Positions 23,156-35,049 of a DNA stretch of 64,000 nt are shown in pieces. The translations under genes were made by a program, and so were the position numbers. This DNA is from Steromphala cineraria (taxonomy: Eukaryota; Mollusca; Gastropoda; Trochida; Trochidae). The stretch spans positions 31,703,452 to 31,767,451 of the forward strand of contig OU744724.1 in assembly GCA_916613615.1 (NCBI GenBank), given 5' to 3'. Below the pieces are notes generated by a model. That model did no database searches, was not told the origin of the DNA, and saw only the letters and a list, made by a program, of their open reading frames with translations. How positions within the stretch are numbered: the stretch's first letter is position 1; every line of letters begins with the position of its first letter.

Positions 23156-25035
23156 CTGAAACATAAGAATGACATCTTCAGTTCCTTGTCCACCGACCGC
23201 TGTAATACCTGAAACATTAGAATGACATCTTCAGTTCCTTGTCCATCGACCTCTGTAATACCTGAAACATTAGAATGACATCTTCAGTTCCTTGTCCACC
23301 GACCGCTGTAATACCTGAAACATTAGAATGACATCTTCAGTTCCTTGTCCACCGACCGCTGTAATACCTGAAACATTAGAATGACATCTTGAGTTCCTTG
23401 TCCACCGACCGCTGTAATACCTGAAACATTAGAATGACATCTTCAGTTCCTTGTCCACCAACCACTGTAATACCTGAAACATTAGAATGACATCTTCAGT
23501 TCCTTGTCCACCGACCGCTGTAATACCTGAAACTTTAGAATGACATCTTCAGTTCCTTGTCCACCGACCGCTGTAATACCTGAAACATTAGAATGACATC
23601 TTCAGTTCCTTGTCCACCGACCGCTGTAATACCTGAAACATAAGAAGGACATCTTCAGTTCCTCGTCCATCGACCGCTGTAATACCTGAAACATTGGAAT
23701 GACATCTTCAGTTCCTTGTCCACCGACCGCTGTAATACCTGAAACATTGGAATGACATCTTCAGTTCCTTGTCCACCAACCACTGTAATACCTGAAACAT
23801 TGGAGTGAAATCTTCAGTTCCTTGTCCACTGACCGCTGTAATACCTGAAACATAAGAAGGACATCTTCAGTTCCTCGTCCATCGACCGCTGTAATACCTG
23901 AAACATTGGAATGACATCTTCAGTTCCTTGTCCACCGACCGCTGTAATACCTGAAACATTGGAATGACATCTTCAGTTCCTTGTCCACCAACCACTGTAA
24001 TACCTGAAACATTGGAGTGAAATCTTCAGTTCCTTGTCCACCGACCACTGTAATACCTGAAACATTGGAAGGACATCTTCAGTTCCTTGTCCATCGACCA
24101 CTGTAATACCTGAAACATTGGAATGACATCTTCAGTTCCTTGTCCACCGACCGCTGTAATACCTGAAACATAAGAAGGACATCTTCAGTTCCTTGTCCAC
24201 CGACCGTTGTAATACCTGAAACTTTAGAATGACATCTTCAGTTCCTTGTCCACCGACCGCTGTAATACCTGAAACATTAGAATGACATCTTCAGTTCCTT
24301 GTCCACCGACCGCTGTAATACCTGAAACATTAGAATGACATCTTCAGTTCCTCGTCCATCGACCGCTGTAATACCTGAAACATTAGAATGACATCTTCAG
24401 TTCCTTGTCCACCGACCACTGTAATACCTGAAACATAAGAAGGACATCTTCAGTTCCTTGTCCACCGACCGCTGTAATACCTGAAACATTGGAGTGAAAT
24501 CTTCAGTTCCTCGTCCACCGACCGCTGTAATACCTGAAACATTAGAATGACATCTTCAGTTCCTTGTCCACCGACCGCTGTAATACCTGAAACATAAGAA
24601 GGACATCTTCAGTTCCTTGTCCACCGACCGCTGTAATACCTGAAACATTAGAATGACATCTTCAGTTCCTTGTCCACCGACCGCTGTAATACCTGAAACA
24701 TTGGAGTGAAATCTTCAGTTCCTTGTCCACCGACCGCTGTAATACCTGAAACATAAGAAGGACATCTTCAGTTCCTTGTCCACCGACCGCTGTAATACCT
24801 GAAACATAAGAAGGACATCTTCAGTTCCTTGTCCACCGACCGCTGTAATACCTGAAACTTTAGAATGAAATCTTCAGTTCCTTGTCCAACCACCGCTGTA
24901 ATACCTGAAACATTGGAGTGAAATCTTCAGATTCTTGTCAAATGACCTCAGTTATACTTAAAACGATGCTGTAATACCTGAAAGATAAGAATGAAATCTT
25001 TTGTTCCTTATCCACAAGAACCACTGTAATATCTG
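23156..25035. repeat. 53-bp minisatellite made from an intron-exon boundary, about 33 units
   Basis: On the minus (PACS) strand each unit is 36 nt copied from the 5' end of the exon (GTATTACAGCGGTCGGTGGA ... AAGATG) followed by 17 nt ending ATGTTTCAG. Every unit therefore carries a complete AG/G 3' splice site. Units fall into variant classes (CATTAGAATGA, CATAAGAAGGA, CATTGGAATGA, CATTGGAGTGA). A four-unit block is repeated at an offset of about 212 bp (near 23640 and 23851), so amplification also occurred in multi-unit steps. The distal edge (24946-25035) is degenerate. Confidence 0.97.
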
Positions 25036-25059
25036 AAATTTTAAATGAAAATAATCAAA

Positions 25060-25344
25060 AACAGAGTAATTGTCACTACAGTGACAAGATCCCCTCCCTG
25101 CGAGCTTGAAAATAATGTGAAGGTCACTCAAATTAACTGAGCCTGGCGCTTTTCTAATAGGCAAGCAAGAGTAATTTTTGAAGAGAATCTCGTTTATTGT
25201 ACTTTAGATATGGTGCTAACAAGCTTAATATTCAGGTTTCAATGCTGAAATTTTCTAAAACTTGCTGAAGCCTTGAAAATAATGTGAAGGTCATCCAAAT
25301 AGACCGGGCCCGTGCCTTCCCAAATAGAAGCTATGTGTAAGTTA
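25060..25344. repeat. Two tandem copies of a ~167-bp unit
   Basis: CTTGAAAATAATGTGAAGGTCA occurs at 25105 and 25272, with related flanks (GAGCCTGGCGC versus GGGCCCGTGCC). It resembles the core repeats of the adjacent hairpin-ended element and may be part of it. Confidence 0.6.
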
Positions 25345-25558
25345 TGAAGAACAAGATGTGTTTGTGAAACAGGAATGCCGCCGGATGCATATGTCAAGTA
25401 TCAAAGACCTAGTTCGAATAATCAAAAGTTATGACCAAGGTTAAAGTTTTTGTGAACAAACGAACAGACGGACAGACAGACGGACGGACGGACGGACGGA
25501 CGGACAGACGGACAGGTGAAAAACAATATACCCCCGGAATCTCCGATTCGGGGGCATA
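25345..25558. mobile_element. Hairpin-ended element, family A, with ACGG array
   Basis: Starts GAACAAGATGTGTTTGTGAAACA, followed by a GCCGCCGGATGCATATGTCAAG segment, an ACGG/ACAG microsatellite (25461-25515) and a terminal hairpin CCCCCGGAATC/GATTCGGGGG (25531-25554), then CATAAAA. This matches what I recall of pearl-like, Helentron-derived non-autonomous elements of bivalves (core repeats, ACGG microsatellite, 3' hairpin); not verified by a search. Confidence 0.7.
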
Positions 25559-27296
25559 AAAATCAGTGAGTGGTTTTTGAGATATCCCACTGAAAAGGGT
25601 AAAATGTCAAAGTCTTGTCGTGACTTTGAATTAACATCAAGACCATAAACCTCTATAGGGACCTTACTCTCATGGTGATGAACCATTACGCAAGCAATAA
25701 AAAGAATCCAGCATTTGTTTTTGAGTTATTCAATTTCGTATGTACGGACAAACGCTGCCCAATACGCATGGCGGGGGATAATTATTCATGCATTTTTTTT
25801 CCAACTTGGAGATTGATTCCCTTCAAAATCAATGGATTTTCTACAAAAACTTTTGGGACCAGATCATTGTAGTCTAAACTAGATCAAGATTGGTCTGGGA
25901 GCAAAAAAATCCTGCCGTGATTAACGTAAGAACTTGATCTTTGATTGGATTGAAAATTTGAACTGGTCTGAATAGTCTAGTAAAAAGGGTCGCATATTTC
26001 AAGAACCAAAAGCCAGATGGTTTACAGAATGCAATTTATGCAAAGGTCAAGAGTTTTATGCATTATGAAAAGTATAAAAATACACATATCAAATATTGAT
26101 TGCTGACCATTGAGGTATGGACATCACTGACATATATCCAAATCATGTGTCAAATTTGTCAGTAAGAGATTGTCGCTGTATAAAGCCCCCTGGTTAAAAC
26201 ACAAATAAACAATCCCGAATCTAATCAAATTTTACCAATCACTGATATATATTCAAAGCATTTGTAAAAGATTGACAAAAAACTTTGAATGACAAAGTAT
26301 CTGTTTTGAGATGGACTGTTGATGCCACAACATTTAGACCAATCCCGAATGAGTTAAAAAAATATTTTTATCCAAAAAACTTTTATCGAGTTTGCCAATC
26401 TGCACACAAAACCAAACACCAGGTGGGAAAACCTCTTCTAATTAGATTCTAATGAGAGGCTTAAGTGACAGGAAGGATTCAGGAAGACGCTTGATTTTAT
26501 TTACACTGTGGGATGTTGTTATGTTGTGTTATCTTACGTGTGTATAAACAGCTCTGATGGCAGGGAGATACTGGTAGCAGAGACACTTGGGGTTCATTAG
26601 GTCTCCGAGAAGAAACACAACCTGATCAAATACCACAGGTGGTTCTTCTTCCCTTGTCTCAAAACCCTCTTAGAACCATTGTTTCTGCAAACAGTTTCCA
26701 TGGATACCAGAAAATTCCATTCCTGCAATACCTTTCCAGCAGAACACACCCATCCCTCTTAATAAGAATGTTGCATGCAATTGGAAGATAAATCACTGCA
26801 TGTAGCATATTGGATCAAGTGACTGGAACAGGCTGCCAAGTGTGCAGTCTGCATAGGTAATGAAATAGTTGGCCAACATTGGCGGAATCCATTGCCATTC
26901 ACAACAACATAACTGTCTTGCTGCTATGTAATGGGGAAAGGGCTTGTAAACAAGGTTGATAGAAATAGAGTCGGGAATGGTGGAACAAAAATAAATGGAA
27001 TGAGACAGACAATTGAGTAAAAGGAGGATGCATTGTGCATCATCAATGTGATAAAGAGGTTGGTAAGTGCCATGGAGTTGAGGTGAATCGGTATAAAATG
27101 TTTCTGATTTAATGCTGGAGGAAGGCCTGCAACTTTATTGCTGAGAATTATATGAAAGAAAATAACTTTTGCCAATGATACTAAAATCCATGGTTGAATA
27201 CAGAAGAATAATTCATTCATGATTTAAGATTTTAATCAAACATTGATTATTTTTTATACAGCAAGGAATATGTTTGATCGCATAAATTCACTTAGC

Positions 27297-27495
27297 GAGT
27301 GAGTGAGTGAGTGAGTGAGTGAGTGAGTGAGTGAGTGAGTGAGTGAGTGAGTGAGTGAGTGAGTGAGTGAGTGAGTGAGTGAGTGAGTGAGTGAGTGAGT
27401 GAATGAATGAATGAGTGAATGAGTGAATGAGTTAATGAGTTACCGGTAATGGTTTAATGGGTTAATGAGTTAATTAATGCGTGAGTGAGTGAGGG
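27297..27495. repeat. (GAGT)n microsatellite
   Basis: About 26 near-perfect tetranucleotide units, then interrupted GAATGAGT and GTTAATGA variants. Confidence 0.95.
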
Positions 27496-27811
27496 TTGAT
27501 GAGATATTTAACACAATGATATTGCCATCCAAAAGGTAATGGATTGGATGGGAGGTTCAGGGAACAGACAGAAAGAAAGGCAGAATACGTGGAAGACGAC
27601 ATGTCTTAAAACGACTCAAATTTGGTCTGACTTCAGCCTGTCCAGTGTTCGTGCCAGTGGTAGCAGCATGTTAGCTTCAAATGGCTCACTGAGGCACCCA
27701 AACCACCATCACTCAGTGTTAAGGTTTTGAGTCAAGCAGTGGTGATTGTTGAGAAGGTAAAATGTAAGAGATAACTACATCCTACAAGAGGTCTTGGACC
27801 CGACCTCTTGC

Positions 27812-28053
27812 CAGTATCTCTCTGTCCCTACTGACCACAGTCTCTCTGTTCCTACTGACCACAGTCTCTCTGTCCCTACTGACCACAGTCTCTCTGTCCC
27901 TACTGACCAGTCTCTCTGTCCCTACTGACCACAGTCTCTCTGTCCCTACTGACCACAGTCTCTCTGTCCCTACTGACCACAGTCTCTCTGTTCCTACTGA
28001 CCACAGTCTCTCTGTCCCTACTGACCACAGTCTCTCTGTCCCTACTGACCACA
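27812..28053. repeat. 24-bp minisatellite, about 10 units
   Basis: The unit is TCTCTCTGTCCCTACTGACCACAG with C/T variants at one position and one unit lacking CACA. The minus strand is open across it as repeated VVSRDRET, but no flanking exon evidence supports translation. Confidence 0.93.
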
Positions 28054-31000
28054 GCCTGAGGAGATTCAGCTGCTTGAGGAGGTATTGATGTGTTTGTCAC
28101 CGTCTGTGTCAACACCGCGCCCGTATCTCACAATCAATATCTATCTAACTCACTCATTACTTCCACTCGTCAGACACAAAGATCTACTGCCAATATTTAC
28201 TTGGCTCTGATCGCAGTCAAAATAACATTTTCCTTTCTCAAAGAGGCTTCATGAAGAAGGGGTTTCCTTTAAAGAAAAAACGGAAGTTTATTTTGCTATC
28301 AATGAGTAAAAGAAGCACAGATTGGTTTGAATTTGCATTTCTAACTTGATGAAGAAGAAAGTTTATTGTATGAACCAAACTTTAGAATTGTTTTATGCGT
28401 TATCTGTCTTTGGGGGTAAACTTGGGGTAAGACTTGGTGAGACCTTCTTTGAGGATTGGCCTAAGGTGGAAATGGCCTGGCCTAAACGTTGAGAAATCTA
28501 GGTACAAAGGATTCAGGAATTCGTTGGAATTATTCTCTTATTGGAATTTTCTTGGGGATGAAATTGTTCTTTGATGGATGTCCAATGGAAAGGAAATGGT
28601 ACAAAATAGATTTCCCTAGGGGCTATGAAGGTTATGTACATTTGGTGAAAGAATAAAATTTATCTCAGATGAGAATTGTCATACTAAGGAAATTGTCCTA
28701 GGAGAAGAACTGTCCTAGATAGGTAATGGTCCAAAAAAAGATATTCTGTAAATGAAAATCATGTTCTGATGAGCATAGCTTAAGAAGAGGAATTTTCTGA
28801 TGGATATACCTTGTCCTTTGGTATCGACTTTCCTTTCATAATGAGAATTGTCCTACAGAAATAATATAGAAACACATGACATTATTGGCAAGTCATTTGA
28901 GAGTCACAGAGTCACCCAATCTACAACTGATGATCCTTATTGTATATTAAGTCTGTCAACAATATTTCAACTTTCTGGGACCATAGTTGTTCTGGAGAGG
29001 ATGATGAATATAGGTTTTAAGCACATGTGTCCTATGATTGTTATTACAGGTGTCACAGAATAACCAAAACAGCAATGAGTAAACCCTACTGCCAAAGGTA
29101 ATTGTACACAAGATTTCAACTTCTAGAGTCAATAATAAGTGGTTCTTGCGAAGAAGGTCAATAAAGAAAATGTTACGGATGGATGGACACTCGATGCAAT
29201 ATCATGCAATATACCAACCCTTAAGCCTGATGAGCTAAAATGAATTTGTTTTTATCCTGTGTTACAATTTTACAGAATAAAAATTCAAAAATCACGAAAA
29301 AATTTAAAATAAAATTATATCTCAAACAATATAAACAAATCTACAAACTCTTGTTTCGGCAGTACAAAAGCTGAGAACTGGAATCAGAGAGTGGCACTGC
29401 GGGTGATTTGTTCTATAATTGACTGTGACATTGAGGTTGATATGTAGGTTAGGATCGGGACACTTGCGAGACCTGTTGAATCTAAGTAACAGTCTCAACC
29501 TTCTCTCTGATTCCCGGAATCAATAAAACACACTTTGCTGTGGAACAACGGGAGGAATCACAGCCAGTCTAATCCAGAAACCCTGGTTCATGATATCTTA
29601 ACCTTTGCTTCCCCTCCATTGAAACATCCTCTTGAAAGGGAAGTTAAGATATATATTGAACATAACAATTTATCAAAATCTTCTTTCAATTTTTACATTG
29701 AATAAAGATTATCGATTCTTAACAAAATAATTTTTATTGATTGAACATAAGTCTTTGACATTGACATTGTTAATAATGACTAAATGTTGTTGGAAATATT
29801 TGGTTTAAATAAATTTGCACCAGAAAGGATCATCACCTGGTGAATATAGATGGTTGATCAATAATTCAACAACCAGAGTAAGTTTTGAGTGTCAGAAAAT
29901 TTAATTGACCAAACCATATTTCACTTGAGCCGTTAGTGAAAGATGGAAGGAATGTGTGAGGAATGCCTCTGGATCTACTCCTGTCTACTGTAGAACAACA
30001 TTAGATGGAGGTACGTACATACACCTGTGTTCCCACTGACATTACCAGCACGACCACCACGCCATTCACTCTCAGATTCCTTGCCTCGCTGGCATTCCAG
30101 CTTTTTTAGTTAGGCACTCGCCATATACATCAGTCTGCCTTCTCGCTCCTTCATTAACCTTGTAAGTTAAATATACGTTTGAATTTTTTTCAAATTATTT
30201 CGTTGAAAGTGCAATTAATTTTTTGGAACAACCTCAAAGTTGTAATTAATGTTTTATAGTTCTTGACTATGTTACATAAAGATAATGTTGAGTGAACTAA
30301 GTTATATTATCGTAACAAAAAGATGATATTTTACTCTGCATAATAATACACATGTCCAATATCTGTTCTTTTCTTGTAATGGCAGCAATCAGAGATTTCA
30401 TAAAACTGACAAAAACTTGCATGTATATTATTTTCTCTAATCTTAAATTCTAGCTGCTTAGACAATGCAAACATAGAGATCAAAGCTTGCTTTCAAATTA
30501 CTTTCTTCATATATACTGACAGATCTAATACATTTCTCGATAGCACCGGCTGTCAATCTTGCATGTTCCTTTCAAGTGATGGTGTATAGGAATAGATTGG
30601 TACATGACAATATCTTTATGCTGTTTATATTTGTACATTTCTTTTCAAAAGAATGTTAATTTACATAGATTTGATTAATTTGCTGATGCCGTAAAATGTA
30701 TAAAACATCATGGTGACATGAAAGTTTTAAAAGTCATCATTATGTCACTGAAAATAAAGTGCCAAAATAAATGAATTGCTTTGAGTTACGTTTATTTATA
30801 TAAAATTCCAAAGGACATTTGCAAAAGTAAATTGGCAAATCCATCTCAATTGAAACCAAAAACAATACAAAACACATTTCAGATCCCTGAAAAATGTTGA
30901 CATTGTAAATCTGTGTGGTGGTCCTCCTAAGATTAGGTACAAGAGAAAACTTGGAAAGAAAGGCAAAACTGTAACTTACAGCTATCATCAGATTCCTGTT

Positions 31001-31861
31001 TAAGGTGATAAAATTTAACAGTTGGTTGATTTGGATTTTCTTTCTGTGACTCTTGAGAAACACTTGAATTCATATCATTTGCTCCTATCTTAGGTTCCAG
31101 CTGCTCAGACAAATCAGACACAGATCAAAGTTGGTTCTCTTTGACAGTTTCAACAGACAACAGAATACTGTCAATCTCTGAGACAAATCCCAAAATGTTT
31201 TCTTTTTGCTGCTTTCATTGTTTTATTTCTTAACGGTTTTGTTTCCATCATTGAAAAAGATTTTTTTTTTTAAGTATATGAAAATGTTCTTTTGTTCATC
31301 ATAAGTCCAATGCAAAGCTTTTGCTGAAATTATGCATTGGATATGAGATTTATATTTTTATTGCTAAATTGCTTCGAATATTTATGAAATTCACTCAGTG
31401 TTGAATTCAAGGAGTTGAAATGTTTGAATGTGGACGTGAGCTAATTAGATTCGAATTCACATTCAACAAAGATGATAAACTGTTTCAGTTAATCAAGCAA
31501 GAGGTATTTGAACAGGATAAGATTCCTTGTACTTAAGATGTATCCTTCTTTAACAAACAACTCTTTGAAATCAGGATTGCTTTCTGCTGGTTTTGCTAAT
31601 TGAATAAATGTATCAATTTTCTTTGCAGAGAAATCAATCAAATTGATTTTGTTAAGAAGAAAATGGGATTTGCAAAGATGAATCTTGAAGTATCATCAAA
31701 TAGAAGACATCAAGTGGTTTTAGGATAGTAATTAAGTATTCATTGAAAGCAATATACTTAGATAGCAACAATTAACAATCTAAACTCCTATTACACAAAT
31801 AAAACAAAGTATACAATTTCCTAAGGATTTTCCAATTTAAATATAGACCAAATTCTATAAG

Positions 31862-32382
31862 TACAGTCGAACTTGTCTATAAAGGCCACCCAAGGGACCG
31901 ACCAAAAGTGGCCTTTATATAGAGGTGGCCTTTCTATAGAGGTTCGGGTATGCAGTCATACTCAAAGACAACTAACAAAAATTCTAATATCATATTCTAT
32001 TCTAAAATGAGAGCATATTTCACATACATAATTAAAAATACAATGTAGTTGTTAAAACCAATAAAGATATAATAGTCATTAAAAGTTTGTTAAATGATGA
32101 TTTTAAAAATTATTTGTTAAAATAGTCACTGATTTTTTATTGTTTTATGAATGTTACAGTCATCTCACTCATAGTGTGATAGTCATGTGATTACAAATGG
32201 CCGTTACTAACAAGTCTTGCCTTCGCTCGGGACTTAATTAGGGTGGCCGCTGGCCGCATCTTACAAGTGGCCGCTCTATAGAGGTAAAATATAACGTAAA
32301 ATCGCTTGGGGGGACTTTAGGGTGGCCGTAACTAGCAGGTGGCCGCTCTATAGAGGTGGCCGCTAATACAAGTTCGACTGTA
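31862..32382. mobile_element. MITE with TACAGTCGAACTTGT ends
   Basis: Perfect 15-bp inverted ends including the TA dinucleotide, as expected for TA-inserting Tc1/mariner/pogo-type elements. 521 bp, non-coding. Subterminal regions carry several CTATAGAGGTGGCC-type repeats in both orientations. Confidence 0.85.
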
Positions 32383-33495
32383 CATCAAAACTAACGGTAG
32401 GTCTAATATTTTCATTTGGTATTTGTTATTACACAAATAAAATGTATAAAAAGTATAAACATTTCTTAAGGATTTTCCATCAAATATATATATACAAAAC
32501 TTATTAAGTAAATCAAATGTGTTTCCAAGGTTTTAAATGTTCTTTTGGTAATTGCAGAGAAAGAAAATAATCCATCATAAAAAAATTCCCTGTGAAACAG
32601 ATACCATGCAAGTAAATGTCATTACTTTGAGACTGTGCTGAATTAGAGTTATGTCCCTTATATTTTCAGGCATTAGAGTGATGTCCCTTATTTTCACAGA
32701 AGAAAGGTATTTCAAGAACATTTTTCATATAATAAACAATTATAGACTTCACATTTGTTGATTGGATCAACCTCACTTGAAGTCAGCAATTGTTTAACAG
32801 TGTTTGATGTGCATGATGACGTGTGCATGATGATGTGCCTATGATGAATGCATGATGATGTGCTCATCATGTATCATCAAAACAGGATGTTCAGCTCAGG
32901 TTTTTATCATGTTGCTTGCTCCAGGTCCTCTAATTATGTCCTTATACTTAAGGAAGAAACTCATAACAGTCAAGAAGTGCATTAAGATTATCTTTCTTAA
33001 TAAATTGATATACCATAATCTATGTACTTCATAAACTTACATGTAAATATAATCACAGATATAAGCCTTTGATGTTGTTTGGTTAAGTGTAAAATGCACA
33101 AGCTCTCATATATATATGGATTTGTTTGCTTGCAATTTGAGATAAAAGAAAGTCATTGGCATTGTTCACCTGATAAGATAAATAGGTTATTACAAGAGTA
33201 GTGATTTCATAGAATAAAGCCTGCAAATAAGAAGCATAAAAAATTGCAAGATATTTTGCAATGACACATGGTAGGAATGACATATGATTTGTGTTTGATA
33301 ATGGTGTGAGCATCTATACACAAGTTTATCTTTGCAATAAAGAAGTTGTAAACTCCAATAATTTGTATTCTTTATCATTCCAACTTTTTAAATGCCACTG
33401 GAAGAAGTCGTACAATATTTTTGGTCTCTGAAAATCGCATGCTATGACCGGTCCTGCTTTCCCACTTCACATTTGCATTTAGTATTTCAATTGTA

Positions 33496-33687
33496 TTAAA
33501 GGGACAGTCCTATCAGGGTATTTTTGTGGAAACAAATTTCAGGAGTAATTCCCTACTAATACTTATACATGGTTTTATTAAAAAAAAGTTAGTGAGAGTA
33601 AAATGTAGTTCTGAGAACATATTTCATCACTGCTTCCTCTTGAATTTCATTTCAACAAAAAATATCAAGATACAACTGTCCCTTTAA
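33496..33687. mobile_element. Short TTAA-flanked MITE
   Basis: 192 bp bounded by TTAAAGGGACAGT and its inverse ACTGTCCCTTTAA. Similar end design to the 15541 and 39462 elements but a different interior. Confidence 0.75.
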
Positions 33688-33975
33688 ACTATTAGTAGAT
33701 GTTCGCAAAGAGCAACTTCATGAACCGCGTTCAACCCCATCCTCCTTTTCCTGTCTTCTGAAAGAGGTGGGGAAATTAATGGATTTTTCATTATTGCAAA
33801 AAGAAAAGAATTGGCTATGACTCCATATGAAATTTACATATGATGTATGTGTGGTAATTTTCTGCTTTTTCTGCTTTGTCCAATCAGGCTTCAGAATATT
33901 GCTGAAACAGAAGTTGAAATAAATGATGTTCATTGTGAATGTAAGCTTCAGTTTTACTATCTATATTATACTTAC

Positions 33976-34101
33976 ATGTGACATGTTGACCTGGCCAACA
34001 GCAAGCGTCTTAAAGCCAAGAATTGTACGGTTCTTATACTTTTTCCTTCTTTGTAACATAACTTGGAGTTTATTGCAGTCTCTTTTGATGAAGTGAGGAT
34101 A
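33976..34101 (-). CDS. PACS exon (furin-binding region, CK2-binding motif)
   Basis: A 126-bp exon (42 codons, phase 0 both ends) with acceptor CTTTTCCAG and donor GTAAG (33975-33971). It begins [20 protein letters not shown] and continues [20 protein letters not shown], near-identical to vertebrate PACS-1/2 here. RRKKY corresponds to human PACS-1 RRKRY, reported to bind CK2. The Arg in KNRT (codon 25) corresponds to human Arg203, the site of the recurrent PACS1-syndrome substitution. This level of conservation makes the assignment secure. PACS-1 versus PACS-2 cannot be decided, and most invertebrates have one gene. Confidence 0.95.
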
Positions 34102-34139
34102 CTGGAAAAGATAAAAAAATTCTCTAAATGACCTTCAAC

Positions 34140-34510
34140 TAGGGATGTCACGATACACCGTCGTGGTACAGTTCACGATACAATACAAGATACAGTTAAC
34201 TGTATTGTGATACAAATTTTAGTGAATATTGTTCAAGTTTTGTGTGAATATCGAATCAAGAAATCCAGAGTTGGTTTTTATCCTCGTTAAGATAGCTTTA
34301 ATAAAGCATTAAATGACTTTTTCACGAAGAAGTTGGCTTATTTTTTTTGTTTAAATGCTGGTTACTCAATAGAAACATTAAATTTAGATCAAAGAATTTG
34401 TATCTCTCCGTAAAAATGTCGCATTTAGTGTATCGCGATAGGTATTGTATCGTGACCTTAGAATCGTGATATGTATCGTATCGCAAGGTAGCTGTATCGT
34501 GACATCCCTA
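34140..34510. mobile_element. hAT-type MITE
   Basis: Perfect 18-bp inverted ends TAGGGATGTCACGATACA. Flanking 8-mers CCTTCAAC (34132-34139) and CCTACAAC (34511-34518) differ at one base, fitting the 8-bp duplication of hAT transposons. 371 bp, non-coding, 30 bp upstream (on the gene strand) of a PACS exon acceptor. Confidence 0.88.
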
Positions 34511-35041
34511 CCTACAACTGTGTGATGATCTCATAAAAGTTATTTTAAAAGAATCACTAATATAACAGGATGAACAATAATGGAAGGGAAAATGCTATGA
34601 TTTGTATGTTTCTGATAACCATTATAAAGACCTTTGCTTTTACATCATATAAAGATTCCTTTAACAAAAAATAAAACATAAACAGTTGACAATGTAATAT
34701 CTATGCATGTTACCCAAACATCAAGACAATATCAATATTGCATAAATAGAAAATCATTCATACAAGTGTCCTTCAAAAAGAATATGTATGTACATTGCCA
34801 TATCAAATTCAATAAGAACCCAAATTTGTTGTTACATTAAAGTTCAAATAACCACAAACATATTTCACTATTTTCATTGGAAAATAGAAAGTCCGATTAC
34901 AATATTGTATAGTGCGTTAAAGGTACTCAAATATGTTTAGTTTGGTAATGAAAGCCATTTTTCAAAGCCACTTTTGATGGGCCGCTTAGACCTATCTGAC
35001 AACAAACAAGTGAATGCATGACTGGTCACGCCCCCATTTGG

Positions 35042-35049
35042 TGACGTCA
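35042..35049. promoter_or_regulatory. CRE-like palindrome
   Basis: TGACGTCA, the full consensus for CREB/ATF, inside a PACS intron within GC-richer sequence (35020-35350). A single 8-mer has little predictive weight. Confidence 0.25.

Larger units (their letters stand above)
25561..33975. other. PACS intron, remainder
   Basis: Rest of the 10.8-kb intron between the exons ending at 33976 and starting at 23155. Apart from the repeats listed separately I see no alternative exon I can support. Confidence 0.6.

Noticed and set aside
23005..25035. CRISPR-like array
   Set aside because: The 53-bp units are contiguous direct repeats with no spacers, and the sequence is animal intron DNA.
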